Notes: a model not told the origin generated them from the sequence alone. 64,000 nucleotides of DNA from Bosea sp. OAE506 (GCF_040546595.1 NZ_JBEPOB010000001.1:1861001-1925000), one strand, 5' to 3'; counted from the stretch's first letter, positions 8,761 through 18,730 are shown. Program-made: numbers and translations.

Positions 8761-10761
8761 TTACACCGTCACCTGCGTCCCCACCTCGACGACGCGGCCG
8801 GTCGGGATCTGGAAGAAGCTCGTGGCGTCCGTCGCGCTCTTGGTCAGCGAGATGTAGAGATTGTCCTGCCAGACCGGCATGCCCGATTGCGGCGAGGCCT
8901 TGATCGAGCGGCGCGAGAGGAAGAACGAGGTCGACATGATGTCGAACTTGAAGCCCTGCTTGCGCAGCACGGCCAGCCCCTTGGGTACGTTCGGGCTCTC
9001 CATGTAGCCATAGACCAGATCGACCCGCCAGAAATCGTCGGTGATGCGGGAGAGGCGCACGCGCTCCTCCTCGGCGACGCGCGGCGTGTCGGCCGAGCGG
9101 ACGGTGAGAATGACGTTGCGCTCGTGCAGCACCTTGTTGTGCTTGAGGTTGTGCAGCAGCGAGGCCGGCGCCGTCTCCGGGTCGCTGGTCAGGAACACGG
9201 CCATGCCCTTGACTCGGTAGGGCGGGCTCTTGGAGAGCATGCCGACCAATTCCAGCAGCGGGACGTCGGTCTTGCGGGTCTTGTCGAAGAGGATCTTGGT
9301 GCCGCGCACCCAGGTCCACATCAGCACGACGAGCACGACCGCGAGCAGGACCGGGACATAGCCGCCGCTGAACAGCTTCAGCATGTTGGCTGCGAAGAAG
9401 GCGACGTCGATGACGAGGAAGGGCGTCACCACCGCGAGCGTGGCGGCCAGCGACCAGCGCCAGCCCTTCCAGATCACGATGAACGCCAGGAGCGAATCCA
9501 CCACCATCGCGCCGAAGACCGAGATGCCATAGGCGTGCGAGAGGTTCGAGGAGTTGCGGAAGGTCCAGACCAGCAGCAGCACCACGACCAGCAGCATGAT
9601 GTTGATGCGCGGGATGTAGATCTGGCCCGAGGTCGTCTCGGAGGTGTGGCGGATCTCGAGGCGCGGCAGAAGGCCGAGCTGGATCGCCTGGCGCGTCAGC
9701 GAGAAGGCGCCGGTGATCACGGCCTGGCTCGCGATGATCGTCGCGATCGTCGCCATCACCACCAGCGGCAGGATGAAGCCTTCCGGCGCTAGCTTGTAGA
9801 ACGGATTGTCGATCGCGGTCGGGTCGGAGAGGATCAGCGCGCCCTGGCCGAGATAGTTCAGCCAGAGGGCGGGAAAGACCATCCAGATCCAGGCGCTGCG
9901 GATCGGCCCCCGGCCAAAATGGCCCATATCCGCATAGAGAGCCTCGGCGCCTGTGACGGCCAGGCAGACCGAGCCGAGCACGGCAAGCGAGACGCCGGGA
10001 TGGGCGAAAAAGAAGCGGAAGCCCCAATAGGGGTTGATCGAGGCGAAGACACCGAGATCGTCGGCGATGTGGTAGATGCCCAGCCCCGCCAGCGTCAGGA
10101 ACCAGATCATCATCAGCGGGCCGAAGAAATTGGCCACCTTGGCCGTGCCGCGGCTCTGGACCAGGAAGAGTGCGATCAGGATGCCCGACGCGATCATCAC
10201 GACATAGTCATTCAGCGCCGGCGTCACGAGCTTGATGCCCTCCACCGCCGAGAGCACCGAGATCGCCGGCGTGATGACGGCGTCGCCGTAGAACAGCGCC
10301 GCGCCGGCCATGCCGAGGAAGAGCACGACGCCGCCGCGCATGCGGCCGAGCGCGCGCTGCGCTAGGGCGACAAGGGTGAGCGTACCGCCCTCGCCATTGT
10401 TGTCGGCGCTCAGCAGCAGCACGACATATTTGAGCGTGACCACGATCACCAGCGACCAGAGGATCAGCGACAGCACGCCGATGATGATCTCGCGCGGGAT
10501 CGGCGCTGTCAGCGCGATCGCGCCGCCACCGCCATGACCGCCGGAGGCCGCGCCAGTCGCGGCCAGCACCGTCTCGCGCAAGGCGTAGAGCGGGCTGGTG
10601 CCAATGTCGCCATAGACGACGCCGAGCGCGCCCAGCGCCAGGGCGGCGTAACCACCGTGACCGTGCTTGGCCGGGCCGTGTTGTCCGGGGTGGCCATTGT
10701 CCAGGCCGAAACGGGAATCCTCCGTCCTCTGGGTCGGGGGATTCGTCAGGTCATGCCCCAT
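8761..10761 (-). CDS. kup: Low-affinity potassium uptake protein Kup
   Basis: A 666-residue polytopic inner-membrane protein of the KUP/HAK/KT family, a proton-coupled K+ importer. The N-terminal signature [20 protein letters not shown] (near residue 50) is diagnostic. About twelve membrane helices fill residues 45-490, followed by the hydrophilic C-terminal domain. Length is slightly above the 620-640 typical of bacterial Kup because of an N-terminal extension of about 40 polar residues. The gene is monocistronic as far as I can see. Confidence 0.95.
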   Translation of the reverse strand: MGHDLTNPPTQRTEDSRFGLDNGHPGQHGPAKHGHGGYAALALGALGVVYGDIGTSPLYALRETVLAATGAASGGHGGGGAIALTAPIPREIIIGVLSLILWSLVIVVTLKYVVLLLSADNNGEGGTLTLVALAQRALGRMRGGVVLFLGMAGAALFYGDAVITPAISVLSAVEGIKLVTPALNDYVVMIASGILIALFLVQSRGTAKVANFFGPLMMIWFLTLAGLGIYHIADDLGVFASINPYWGFRFFFAHPGVSLAVLGSVCLAVTGAEALYADMGHFGRGPIRSAWIWMVFPALWLNYLGQGALILSDPTAIDNPFYKLAPEGFILPLVVMATIATIIASQAVITGAFSLTRQAIQLGLLPRLEIRHTSETTSGQIYIPRINIMLLVVVLLLVWTFRNSSNLSHAYGISVFGAMVVDSLLAFIVIWKGWRWSLAATLAVVTPFLVIDVAFFAANMLKLFSGGYVPVLLAVVLVVLMWTWVRGTKILFDKTRKTDVPLLELVGMLSKSPPYRVKGMAVFLTSDPETAPASLLHNLKHNKVLHERNVILTVRSADTPRVAEEERVRLSRITDDFWRVDLVYGYMESPNVPKGLAVLRKQGFKFDIMSTSFFLSRRSIKASPQSGMPVWQDNLYISLTKSATDATSFFQIPTGRVVEVGTQVTV

Positions 10762-10877
10762 CGGGGATCTCCGCGCGCGCTGCGCTGCAGCGAAAGGCCG
10801 GGGCCTCTAACACAATGGCGCCATCACGCAAAGGCACCGTCATGCGTCCGGAACAGGGCAGGCGTCGCGCCGTCGTG

Positions 10878-12152
10878 TCACTCGGCCGCATCGGCGCGCC
10901 GGCCGTAGCGCTGTGTCACGTAGTCCGCGACCATGGCCTTGAACTCGGCCGCGATGGCGGGCCCGCGCAAGGTCTTGACCTTCTTGCCGTCGACGAAGAC
11001 CGGAGCGGTCGGCTCCTCGCCGGTGCCCGGCAGGGAAATGCCGATATCGGCGTGCTTCGATTCGCCGGGCCCGTTGACGATGCAGCCCATCACCGCGACG
11101 TTCAGCGCCTCGACGCCGGGATATCGCGTCTTCCAATCCTGCATCGATCCGGCGATCCAGTCCTGGATGTCGCGGGCGAGTTCCTGGAACACGGTCGAGG
11201 TGGTGCGGCCGCAGCCGGGGCAGGCCGCAACCTGCGGCACGAAGGCGCGGAAGCCCATGGTCTGGAGCAGTTCCTGCGCCGCCTTGACCTCGAGCGTGCG
11301 ATCGCCGCCGGGCTCGGGCGTCAGCGAGAAGCGGATCGTGTCGCCGATGCCCTCTTGCAGGAGGATGCCGAGCGCCGCCGAGGAGGCGACGATGCCCTTG
11401 GAGCCCATGCCGGCCTCGGTGAGGCCGAGATGGATGGCGTAGTCGGAGCGCTGGGCCAGCATGCGGTAGACCGTGATTAGGTCCTGCACGCCCGAGACCT
11501 TGGCGGAGAGGATGATCTTGTCCTTGCCGAGCCCGATCTCCTCGGCCCGGACGGCCGAGAGCAGGGCGGACTGGACCATCGCCTCGCGCATGATGGCGCG
11601 GGCGTCGAGCGGGCGCGGCTGGAGCGCGTTCTCGTCCATCAGCGCGGTCAGCAGCTCCTGGTCGAGCGAGCCCCAGTTGGCGCCGATGCGGACCGCCTTG
11701 CCGTATCTGATCGCCAACTCGACGATCTGGCCGAACTGGCGGTCCTTCTTGTCCTTGAAGCCGACATTGCCGGGGTTGATGCGGTATTTCGCCAGCGCTT
11801 CGGCACAGGCGGGATGCTCTGCCAGCAGCTTGTGGCCGATATAGTGGAAGTCGCCGATCAGCGGCACGTCGATGCCAACGCGGTCGAGCCGCTCGCGGAT
11901 CTTCGGCACGGCGGCCGCGGCCTCGTCGCGATCCACCGTAATGCGGACCAGTTCCGAGCCCTGCCGGGCGAGTGCGGCGACCTGCGCGACAGTGCCGTCG
12001 ATATCGGCGGTGTCGGTATTCGTCATCGACTGCACGACGATGGGCGCGCCGCCGCCGACAAGCACGTTGCCGACGCGCACCGGCACGGTGAGATGGCGCG
12101 GTTGCGGCCCCGAATGCTCGGCGCCGAGGCAGGGAAGGGCCCGCTCGTTCAT
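10878..12152 (-). CDS. ispG: 4-hydroxy-3-methylbut-2-enyl-diphosphate synthase
   Basis: A 424-residue iron-sulfur enzyme of the MEP isoprenoid pathway that converts MEcPP to HMBPP. The N-terminal TIM-barrel region begins with [24 protein letters not shown], and the C-terminal 4Fe-4S domain carries CPGCGRT and [10 protein letters not shown], giving the three cluster cysteines. The stop lies about 116 bases from the kup start. The zur gene lies 28 bases upstream on the same strand, so the two may form one transcript. Confidence 0.96.
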   Translation of the reverse strand: MNERALPCLGAEHSGPQPRHLTVPVRVGNVLVGGGAPIVVQSMTNTDTADIDGTVAQVAALARQGSELVRITVDRDEAAAAVPKIRERLDRVGIDVPLIGDFHYIGHKLLAEHPACAEALAKYRINPGNVGFKDKKDRQFGQIVELAIRYGKAVRIGANWGSLDQELLTALMDENALQPRPLDARAIMREAMVQSALLSAVRAEEIGLGKDKIILSAKVSGVQDLITVYRMLAQRSDYAIHLGLTEAGMGSKGIVASSAALGILLQEGIGDTIRFSLTPEPGGDRTLEVKAAQELLQTMGFRAFVPQVAACPGCGRTTSTVFQELARDIQDWIAGSMQDWKTRYPGVEALNVAVMGCIVNGPGESKHADIGISLPGTGEEPTAPVFVDGKKVKTLRGPAIAAEFKAMVADYVTQRYGRRADAAE

Positions 12153-12180
12153 CGGCCGTGCTCCGTCTCGCGCGTTTGGC

Positions 12181-12723
12181 TCATGATTGCAGGTTCCGGC
12201 AATGCTCGCAGCGGCCGACGATTTCGACGACCTGATGCGAGGGCGCGAATTGGCGCGACTGGGCGATGGCGGCGACCGCCTGCTTCATCGCCGGCGAGGA
12301 ATCCTCGTCGACGCCGCCGCAGGCCTCGCAGATCAGGAAGGCGACGACCTCGTCGGCGCCATGGCCGTGCAGGCAGGCGACATAGGCGTTGCGCGAGGAG
12401 AGGCGGTGGACGAAGCCCTGCTCGACCAGGAAATCGAGCGCGCGATAGATCGAGATCGGCGCCAGCCTGCGCCCGCCGGCAGGCGATATCCGGTCGGCGA
12501 GATCATAGGCGCCGACGGGCCGGTGATCGGCATGGAGCGCCTGCAGCGCCTTGGCGCGGATCGGCGTCAGGCGCAGGCCGCGCTCTCGGCATATCTGCTC
12601 GGCCCGGGCCAGGGCTTCCGCCGCATGGACGCGGTGGTCATGGGCATGGCGGCATTCGCCGGCCTCGTGGGAGGCATGGGCATGGTCGCCATGGCTGTGG
12701 GCGTGCGGCTGCATTTTGGTCAT
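12181..12723 (-). CDS. zur: Fur family transcriptional regulator, Zur type
   Basis: About 180 residues with the Fur-family winged helix ([29 protein letters not shown] and the following [19 protein letters not shown]) and the structural zinc cysteines in CEACG and CEHC. The sequence [15 protein letters not shown] resembles Zur more than Fur or Irr. The N-terminus is strongly His-rich ([20 protein letters not shown]), an extension beyond the usual fold. I chose ATG 12723; TTG 12750 and ATG 12714 are in frame and no RBS is strong. It would repress zinc-uptake genes when zinc-bound. No znuABC genes are present in the window; its neighbour is ispG. Confidence 0.85.
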   Translation of the reverse strand: MTKMQPHAHSHGDHAHASHEAGECRHAHDHRVHAAEALARAEQICRERGLRLTPIRAKALQALHADHRPVGAYDLADRISPAGGRRLAPISIYRALDFLVEQGFVHRLSSRNAYVACLHGHGADEVVAFLICEACGGVDEDSSPAMKQAVAAIAQSRQFAPSHQVVEIVGRCEHCRNLQS

Positions 12724-12849
12724 GTTGCGTTGCGAAGGGTCATCGGGCAACGTGCGGCGATCCTGTCCGGGCGGTCCCGCCGCGGCGGCGCCGCCCTGTC
12801 CGGCCGAACCTAAGCACTTTTCGAGCGATTGTCAGGAGCCCAGACGCCG

Positions 12850-13635
12850 ATGTTTCTCAAAGACCGTGCGGCCGCCATCACCGGATCCACCTCCGGCATC
12901 GGGCTCGCCTATGCGAGGGCTCTCGCCAAGGAGGGCGCCCATCTCGTCATCAACGGCATCCTGCCTGCCGACGAGGCGGAGAAGCTGCGCTCCGAGCTGT
13001 CCAACGAGTTCGGGGTCAAGGTGCTGTTCTCGGCCGCCGACATGACCAAGCCCGAGGAGATCGCCGGCTTCATCGCACAGGCGGAGGCCGAATTCGGCGC
13101 CGTCGACATCCTCGTCAACAATGCCGGCATCCAGCATGTCGCGCCGGTCGATGAGTTCCCGATCGCGAAATGGGACCAGATCATCGCGATCAACCTGTCC
13201 TCGGCCTTCCACACGACCCGCGCCGCGCTGCCGAAGATGAAGGCGAAGGGCTGGGGCCGCATCATCAACACCGCCTCGGCGCATGCCTTCGTCGCCTCGC
13301 CTTTCAAGTCCGCCTATGTCGCGGCCAAGCACGGCATCGCCGGCTTCACCAAGACGGTGGCGCTCGAGGTCGCGACCAAGGGCATCACGGTGAACGCGAT
13401 CGCGCCCGGCTATGTCTGGACGCCGCTGGTCGAGAAGCAGATCCCCGACACGATGAAGGCGCGCGGGCTGACCAAGGAGCAGGTCATCAACGACGTGCTG
13501 CTGACGGCGCAGCCGACGAAGGAGTTCGTCACCGTCGAGCAGGTTGCGGCGCTCGCCGTCTTCCTCTGCACTGACGCGGCCAAGTCGATCACCGGCACGA
13601 CGCTGCCGATGGATGGCGGCTGGACCGCCGCGTGA
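12850..13635 (+). CDS. bdhA: 3-hydroxybutyrate dehydrogenase
   Basis: A 261-residue classical short-chain dehydrogenase that oxidises D-3-hydroxybutyrate to acetoacetate with NAD+. It has TGSTSGIG (11-18), NNAG (90-93) and the catalytic Ser143/Tyr156/Lys160 (SAYVAAK). GIQHVAPVDEFP and the C-terminal QPTKEFVTVEQVA are characteristic of PHB-cycle dehydrogenases. The start at ATG 12850 has AGGAGC 8 bases upstream. The following patatin gene begins inside its stop codon, so the two are translationally coupled. Confidence 0.93.
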   Translation: MFLKDRAAAITGSTSGIGLAYARALAKEGAHLVINGILPADEAEKLRSELSNEFGVKVLFSAADMTKPEEIAGFIAQAEAEFGAVDILVNNAGIQHVAPVDEFPIAKWDQIIAINLSSAFHTTRAALPKMKAKGWGRIINTASAHAFVASPFKSAYVAAKHGIAGFTKTVALEVATKGITVNAIAPGYVWTPLVEKQIPDTMKARGLTKEQVINDVLLTAQPTKEFVTVEQVAALAVFLCTDAAKSITGTTLPMDGGWTAA

Positions 13636-14702
13636 CCGGCCGCAAGAAAGCGGCGAGCCCGCTGCTCGGGCTCGCCGGACCAAAGGCTCAGAAATCGGTC
13701 TCGCTGGCGCTGCAGGGCGGGGGCGCGCATGGCGCCTTCACCTGGGGCGTGCTCGACGCGATCCTCGAGGACGGGCGGCTCGCCATCGAGGCGCTGTCGG
13801 GCACCAGTGCGGGGGCGATGAACGCTGTCGTGTTGGCGGAAGGCTGGATCGAGGGCGGGCCCGAGGGCGCGCGCACCAAGCTCGAGGCGTTCTGGCGGGC
13901 GATCAGCGTCGACGGGAAATATGGGGGCTCGGAGCGCTCGCTGATCGACACGATGCTGGGCGCCTGGGGCGGCAGCAACGGCGTGCCGCCGGGCATGCTC
14001 TGGTTCGAGATGTTCTCGAAGGTGGCGAGCCCGTACGACATCAACCCGCTGAACATCAATCCGCTGCGCGGGGTGATCGCGGACCTGATCGATTTCGACA
14101 AGGTCCGGGCCTGCACGCAAGTGAAGCTGTTCATCGCCGCCACCAATGTCCGCAGCGGCAAGATCAAGCTGTTCAACGGGCCGGAGCTGACGGCCGACCA
14201 TCTGATGGCCTCGGCCTGCCTGCCGATGCTGTTCCAGGCGGTGGAGATCGGCAAGGAAGCCTATTGGGACGGTGGCTTCATGGGCAATCCGGCGCTGTTC
14301 CCGCTGTTCTACGAGGCGGCCGGCGACGACATTCTGCTCGTGCAGATCAACCCGCTGCTGCGTAAGGAGCTGCCGACCAAGGCGCGCGACATCCAGGACC
14401 GGCTGAACGAGATCACCTTCAACGCCTCGCTGCTGCGCGAGCTGCGCGCGATCGACTTCGTCAACCGGCTGGTCGACGGCGGCAAGCTCGACCGGAACGA
14501 GTACAAGCGCGTGCTGATGCACCGCATCGACGGCGGCCCGCCGCTGGCGGAGATGACCTCCTCCTCGCGGCTTAATGCGGACTGGGATTTCCTGCTGCGC
14601 CTGCGCGACATCGGCCGGGCGGCGGCCAAGCGCTGGCTAAAGCGCAATTACGAGGCGATCGGCAAGGTCGGGACGCTCGACCTGAAGGCGGCGTTTTCGT
14701 AG
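13632..14702 (+). CDS. Patatin-like phospholipase family protein
   Basis: A 356-residue protein with the patatin Ser-Asp dyad: oxyanion loop GGGAHG (29-34), nucleophile elbow GTSAG (Ser59) and DGG (Asp213). It would hydrolyse acyl esters of lipids or storage polymer. GTG 13632 overlaps the bdhA stop by 4 bases. Coupling to 3-hydroxybutyrate dehydrogenase is seen in other alphaproteobacteria and suggests a role in PHB or lipid turnover, but the substrate is inferred. There is no signal peptide, so it is probably cytoplasmic or granule-associated. Confidence 0.9.
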   Translation: MTGRKKAASPLLGLAGPKAQKSVSLALQGGGAHGAFTWGVLDAILEDGRLAIEALSGTSAGAMNAVVLAEGWIEGGPEGARTKLEAFWRAISVDGKYGGSERSLIDTMLGAWGGSNGVPPGMLWFEMFSKVASPYDINPLNINPLRGVIADLIDFDKVRACTQVKLFIAATNVRSGKIKLFNGPELTADHLMASACLPMLFQAVEIGKEAYWDGGFMGNPALFPLFYEAAGDDILLVQINPLLRKELPTKARDIQDRLNEITFNASLLRELRAIDFVNRLVDGGKLDRNEYKRVLMHRIDGGPPLAEMTSSSRLNADWDFLLRLRDIGRAAAKRWLKRNYEAIGKVGTLDLKAAFS

Positions 14703-14716
14703 CGGCTGACGGTCCG

Positions 14717-15007
14717 CTACAGGGACAGTCTACGGAGGCTGCTGGCGTGGACCACCGCGAGAATCCGGACGCCCTCCGGCACCTCCTCATAGAGGATGAC
14801 GTGAGCGCGATGCTCGTGGCGCCTGACGCCGCTTGCGATCGCCTCTGCCTTACGGCCCATGCGCGGATGGGCCGCCAGCAGGCCGAAGACATGGTCGAAT
14901 TCGGCTAGGTAAGCCTCGACCTGTCGTTCGCCGAAGCGCTCCAGTCCGAACAGGGCGAGGTCGTAGAGATCGGCCTCCGCTCTTTTCGTCAGGGCGAACT
15001 CAGCCAT
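14717..15007 (-). CDS. parE: ParE-type toxin of a type II toxin-antitoxin system
   Basis: A 96-residue RelE/ParE superfamily protein: MAEFALTKRAEADLYDLALFGLERFGERQVEAYL at the N-terminus, HPRMGRKAE in the middle and RRHEHRAHVILYEEV near the end are the family pattern. ParE proteins inhibit DNA gyrase. The start overlaps the end of the antitoxin gene by 8 bases, the classical parDE order with the antitoxin first. It is convergent with the patatin gene, with only 14 bases between the stops. Confidence 0.92.
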   Translation of the reverse strand: MAEFALTKRAEADLYDLALFGLERFGERQVEAYLAEFDHVFGLLAAHPRMGRKAEAIASGVRRHEHRAHVILYEEVPEGVRILAVVHASSLRRLSL

Positions 15008-15269
15008 GGCGGCCGGCCTTGCCCTCCGCCGCGCGTTTCGCCAGCGCCAGAATATCCGGCAGGGTCTTGTCGCTCGTGCCGCTGGCGCGCGATTCCGCAA
15101 CGATGCGCTGGAGATCGGCGAGGGTCAGCTCGGGGTGGGCGCGTCGCTCGCGATCGCGCCTGACGAGGTCGCGGACATAGTCGCTGGTGCTGGCGTATTC
15201 GCCCTGCTTGATCTGGGCCTCGATCCATTCCTTCATCGGATCGGGCAAGGAAATCGTCATTGTCGCCAT
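15000..15269 (-). CDS. parD: ParD-type antitoxin (ribbon-helix-helix)
   Basis: An 89-residue protein. Its N-terminal MATMTISLPDPMKEWIEAQI is the ribbon-helix-helix DNA-binding strand and first helix, and STSDYVRDLVRRDRER is the second helix. The C-terminal half would wrap the toxin. A strong AAGGAGGTG lies 7 bases before the ATG. It should autorepress through the 27-base inverted repeat just upstream. Confidence 0.92.
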   Translation of the reverse strand: MATMTISLPDPMKEWIEAQIKQGEYASTSDYVRDLVRRDRERRAHPELTLADLQRIVAESRASGTSDKTLPDILALAKRAAEGKAGRHG

Positions 15270-15299
15270 GGCGCACCTCCTTATGCTAGGGTAGTCGGG

Positions 15300-15326
15300 A
15301 TAAGATCATTTCACAAATAATCTTAT
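15300..15326 (-). promoter_or_regulatory. Candidate parDE operator
   Basis: An inverted repeat with arms ATAAGATCATT and AATAATCTTAT (10 of 11 bases pair) around a 5-base centre, 31 bases upstream of parD. On the minus strand a TTGTGA ... TACCCT pair with 17-base spacing overlaps it, giving a plausible promoter covered by the operator. ParD proteins are known to autoregulate through such repeats. Confidence 0.6.
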
Positions 15327-15401
15327 TCTACCGTCTCGCGGCGCGGCCCCCGGAGGGCGTTTCCCGGCGGTATCGGCATCCATCGCAGAGGCGCAACCCG
15401 C

Positions 15402-15815
15402 ATGTCCCAGCTCATCGTCACCGCCGGCCCCTTCACCTTCGAAGCCAAGCTCGAGCTCGAGAACGCGCCCGAGACCTGCGCCGCCTTCCTCCGGCACATG
15501 CCGTTCACCAGCAAGATCGTGCATGTGCGCTGGAGCGGCGAGGGCGTCTGGATGCCGCTCGGCGATCTCGACTTTGGCGTCGGCTACGAGAACCACACCA
15601 GCTATCCGGCTCCGGGCCAGATCATCCTCTATCCCGGCGGCATCAGCGAAACTGAGATCCTGCTCGCCTATGGCGGCGTGCACTTCGCCAGCAAGATGGG
15701 CCAGCTCGCCGGCAACCACTTCATCACCCTGACCTCGGGGCTGGAGAACCTCTACACGCTCGGCCGCAAGACGCTCTGGGAAGGCGCGCAGGACATCAGG
15801 TTCGAGATGGTCTGA
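15402..15815 (+). CDS. DUF3830 family protein
   Basis: A 137-residue protein I recognise as DUF3830, a cyclophilin-like fold family of unknown function common in proteobacteria. The stretches PETCAAFLRHMPF, KIVHVRWSGEGVWMPLGDLD and ISETEILLAYGGVHFASKMG are the conserved core. Members are often found with amidohydrolase or dipeptide-transport genes. Here it stands alone between parDE and an antiporter, so context gives no function. The family A repeat after its stop probably ends the transcript. Confidence 0.8.
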   Translation: MSQLIVTAGPFTFEAKLELENAPETCAAFLRHMPFTSKIVHVRWSGEGVWMPLGDLDFGVGYENHTSYPAPGQIILYPGGISETEILLAYGGVHFASKMGQLAGNHFITLTSGLENLYTLGRKTLWEGAQDIRFEMV

Positions 15816-15840
15816 GGGCGAGCCCTTCTGCCCACGCGAG

Positions 15841-15915
15841 GTCATGCTCGGGCTTGACCCGAGCATCTCCTGCCAGAGATTCTCGGGTCTGCGCTGCGCC
15901 CAGCACGAGAATGAC
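15841..15915. repeat. Palindromic intergenic element, family A (copy 4)
   Basis: GTCATGCTCGGG pairs with CCCGAGCATC, then GATTCTCGGG pairs imperfectly with CACGAGAATGAC. It lies between the convergent DUF3830 and antiporter genes. Order of the two hairpins is reversed relative to copies 1 and 3. Confidence 0.8.
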
Positions 15916-15923
15916 GCGCGTCC

Positions 15924-17678
15924 TCATTCCGGCTTTTGAGGCTCAACCGCCGCCGGCGGCTCTCCCGCCCCGCAGAGCGCCAGCATGGCGCGGGCGATCT
16001 CGGCTTCGCCCATGATCGTCAGCGTGGCGCCGCAGCGGGTCAGATGCGCCACCTCCGCGTCCGAATGGGCGCGGGCGACGATGGGCAGGGCCGGATTGTC
16101 GCGCCTTGCCTGTTCGCAGACCTGCCCGGCCTCGAAGCTCTGCGGGATCGCGACGAAGAGCCGCCGCGCCCGGTCGAGACCGGCGGCGGCCAGAACGGCC
16201 GGGTCGGCGGCGTTGCCGAGCAGGAGTTCGGCGCCGTCACGTTGCGCGGCCGCGATCGCGTCTCCCTGTTCCTCGATCACCAGCACCTTCTCGCCGCGCG
16301 CCTTGAGACCGGCGCCGAGCAGCGCGCCGACGCGGCCATAGCCCACGACGACCATGTGGTCGGAGAGCGTGGTGGGGACGATGTCGAGATCGGGCGCCAC
16401 CTCGACCACGGGTTCGGGCGAGGCCGCGCCTGCGTCCGCCATGGGCTTCGCCGACGGCTTGGCCTTGCCTGCGCCGTCGCTGGCAAAACGGTCGACCAGC
16501 GCAAACAGCACCGGATTGAGCAGGATCGAGAGGATCGCGCCGGCGAGGATCAGGTCGCGACCCTGCGGCGGCAGGATGGCGAGCGAGACGCCGAGCCCGG
16601 CGAGGATGAAGGAAAACTCGCCGATCTGCGCCAGCGAGGCCGAGATCGTCAGCGCGACGGCATTCGACTTGCCAAAGGCGCGCACGATCAGCCAGGCAGC
16701 GAGCGACTTGCCGAGCAGGATGATCGCCAGCGTCGCCAGCAGCGGGCCGGGTGCGCGCAGCAGGATCGCGGGGTCGAACAGCATGCCGACCGAGACGAAG
16801 AACAGCACGGCGAAGGCGTCGCGCAGCGGCAGCGATTCCTCCGCCGCGCGCTGGCTGAGCGGGGATTCGCTGAGGATCATGCCGGCGAAGAAGGCGCCGA
16901 GCGCGAAGGAGACGCCGAACAGGCTGGCCGCGAGGAAGGCGACGCCCAGCGCCACAGCCAGCACGGCGAGGCGGAACAGCTCGCGCGAGCCGGTATGGGC
17001 GACCCAATGCAGGATCCAGGGGATGACGCGCCGGCCGACGACGAGCATGAAGGCGATGAAGGCGACGACTTTCATCAGGGTGAAGCCCAGGACGCCCCAG
17101 AGGCCGAGGTCGAACTGGGTCGACAGCGGCGAGGGCACGCCCGGCTGGGAGCCGTGCAACGCGTCGGCGACGGCTGGGATCATGACCAGCGCCAGCACCA
17201 TGGCGAGGTCCTCGACGATCAGCCAGCCGACGGCGATCTTGCCCTTCTCGCTCTGCACGAGCCGGCGCTCCTGCAGTGCCCGCAGCAGCACGACCGTACT
17301 CGCCACCGACAGCGCGAGGCCGAAGACGAGGCCGGCGACCCAGGTCCAGCCCAGCAGCAGGCCCAGGCCCATGCCGAGCAGCGTCGCCACGCCGATCTGG
17401 ACGATCGCGCCGGGCACCGCGATGGCCTTCACCGAAAGCAGGTCCTTTAGTGAGAAATGCAGGCCGACGCCGAACATCAGCAGGATGACGCCGATCTCGG
17501 CCAGTTCGTTGGCGAGGTTCTGGTCCGCGACGAAGCCCGGGGTGAAGGGGCCGACGGCAACGCCCGCGACGAGATAGCCCACCAGCGGCGAGATCCGCAG
17601 CTTCTGGGCGAGCGCCCCGAAGACGAAGGCCAGGCCGAGGCCCGCGACGAGAATGGCGATCAGCGGGCCGTGATGCAT
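15924..17678 (-). CDS. Kef-type monovalent cation:proton antiporter (CPA2, YbaL-like)
   Basis: A 584-residue membrane protein. Residues 1-400 form about twelve helices of the Na+/H+ exchanger fold, with the family-typical GYLVAGVAVGPFTPG near residue 35. After a Pro/Ala-rich linker, HMVVVGYGRVGALLGAGLKARG opens a TrkA-N nucleotide-binding domain. It would export K+ or Na+ under NAD(H) control. The 6-base-per-turn glycine pattern and the domain order match YbaL/KefB. No KefG/F-type ancillary gene is adjacent. Confidence 0.9.
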   Translation of the reverse strand: MHHGPLIAILVAGLGLAFVFGALAQKLRISPLVGYLVAGVAVGPFTPGFVADQNLANELAEIGVILLMFGVGLHFSLKDLLSVKAIAVPGAIVQIGVATLLGMGLGLLLGWTWVAGLVFGLALSVASTVVLLRALQERRLVQSEKGKIAVGWLIVEDLAMVLALVMIPAVADALHGSQPGVPSPLSTQFDLGLWGVLGFTLMKVVAFIAFMLVVGRRVIPWILHWVAHTGSRELFRLAVLAVALGVAFLAASLFGVSFALGAFFAGMILSESPLSQRAAEESLPLRDAFAVLFFVSVGMLFDPAILLRAPGPLLATLAIILLGKSLAAWLIVRAFGKSNAVALTISASLAQIGEFSFILAGLGVSLAILPPQGRDLILAGAILSILLNPVLFALVDRFASDGAGKAKPSAKPMADAGAASPEPVVEVAPDLDIVPTTLSDHMVVVGYGRVGALLGAGLKARGEKVLVIEEQGDAIAAAQRDGAELLLGNAADPAVLAAAGLDRARRLFVAIPQSFEAGQVCEQARRDNPALPIVARAHSDAEVAHLTRCGATLTIMGEAEIARAMLALCGAGEPPAAVEPQKPE

Positions 17679-17831
17679 GGGTCTCCCAAGGTGGTCAGAA
17701 GGCGAAGAGGGGCAGGTCGGGGCGAGCGACGACCATGCCGGCTGGCCCCCGCGATTTCAACATCGCAGCGCAGGATTCTCCGAAGAATCGGGCGCGGCGG
17801 TCAGCTTCGTGCAGGTTTCGTGCTGGCGGGC

Positions 17832-18152
17832 TCAGGTCCGCGGTTTCTCCAGCAGGATCTGTCCCTGTTTCTCGACGCCGATCTTCAGTTTTTCCGCGAA
17901 GACGGCCAGGACCCAGGGCAGCATCATCTCGACCCGGACCAGCGTCTGTTCCACGTCGAGCCGGCCACGGACCGTATAACCCAGCGCGGCGACGCCGAAA
18001 TGCAGGCTGTCGTCCTCCCAGCGTTCCTCGACGAGCTGCATCTTCAGCAGGCCGAGGCGGTCGCGGACGCGGTCGATCCCGTCGCGCAGGCGTGCGACCG
18101 CCCCCTCGCGGCCGAGCTCATGGGAGACGGTGATGCTGACGGGCTTGGCCAT
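17832..18152 (-). CDS. Polyhydroxyalkanoic acid system family protein
   Basis: A 106-residue protein of the PHA_gran_rgn family, recognised from the start MAKPVSITVSHELGREGAVARLRDGI and the tail MLPWVLAVFAEKLKIGVEKQGQILLEK. Members are linked to PHA granules but have no assigned activity. The ATG at 18152 gives the conserved N-terminus. Together with bdhA at 12850 it indicates PHB storage. It lies 153 bases upstream of the antiporter gene on the same strand. Confidence 0.8.
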   Translation of the reverse strand: MAKPVSITVSHELGREGAVARLRDGIDRVRDRLGLLKMQLVEERWEDDSLHFGVAALGYTVRGRLDVEQTLVRVEMMLPWVLAVFAEKLKIGVEKQGQILLEKPRT

Positions 18153-18277
18153 GGCGGATCCTGCGGAACGAGCGGGCGGTGTCCCGAGAATGGGGAGGGC
18201 TAGTCCCGATTTCCAGAACGAAAACGGCCGGCGCGCGATGCGGCCGGCCGTCGATCGGTGGTCCTGCGTTCGCCTTG

Positions 18278-18490
18278 TCAGGCATTGCGCTCGCTCAGGC
18301 AGCGCTGGCCCTGTTCGGTGATGCGCCAGCTCTTGCCGGCGGATTCGACCAGGCCGCGACCTGCCAGCAGATGCAGCATCGTGTCGTCGAAGACGAAATG
18401 GGCGGTCCGCTCGCCGATGCTCTCGAGGGCGATCCATTCGGGATCGGACAGAATGCCGGGTTGCTGGATGAGGAGGTGCTGAACGTCCAT
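18278..18490 (-). CDS. Hypothetical small protein
   Basis: A 70-residue protein I do not recognise. It reads as alternating helices ending in a winged-helix-like LLAGRGLVESAGKSWRITEQGQRCL, so it could be a small DNA-binding or adaptor protein. AAGGAGA lies 7 bases before ATG 18490, which supports translation. It is divergent from the membrane protein at 18731. Confidence 0.6.
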   Translation of the reverse strand: MDVQHLLIQQPGILSDPEWIALESIGERTAHFVFDDTMLHLLAGRGLVESAGKSWRITEQGQRCLSERNA

Positions 18491-18730
18491 TCGCGTCTCC
18501 TTGTCTCTTGCAGGATGGGAATCAGGAGATCGCACGCAATCGCGGCCTCCTCGTGACCGTCCCGCGTCGCAGGGCGGCCTCATCTGTTTCCGTTCGCTTC
18601 AGCTGCGTGGATCAACGCGCCGCGGGAACACTCGCGCCGATCGGCCGTTCTCTCCGCAACGGCCCGAGCCGCCGCGCGGTCTGCGCCCGCACGGGCTTTC
18701 CCTTTCAGCGCCGCATGAGGAGATTCGACG

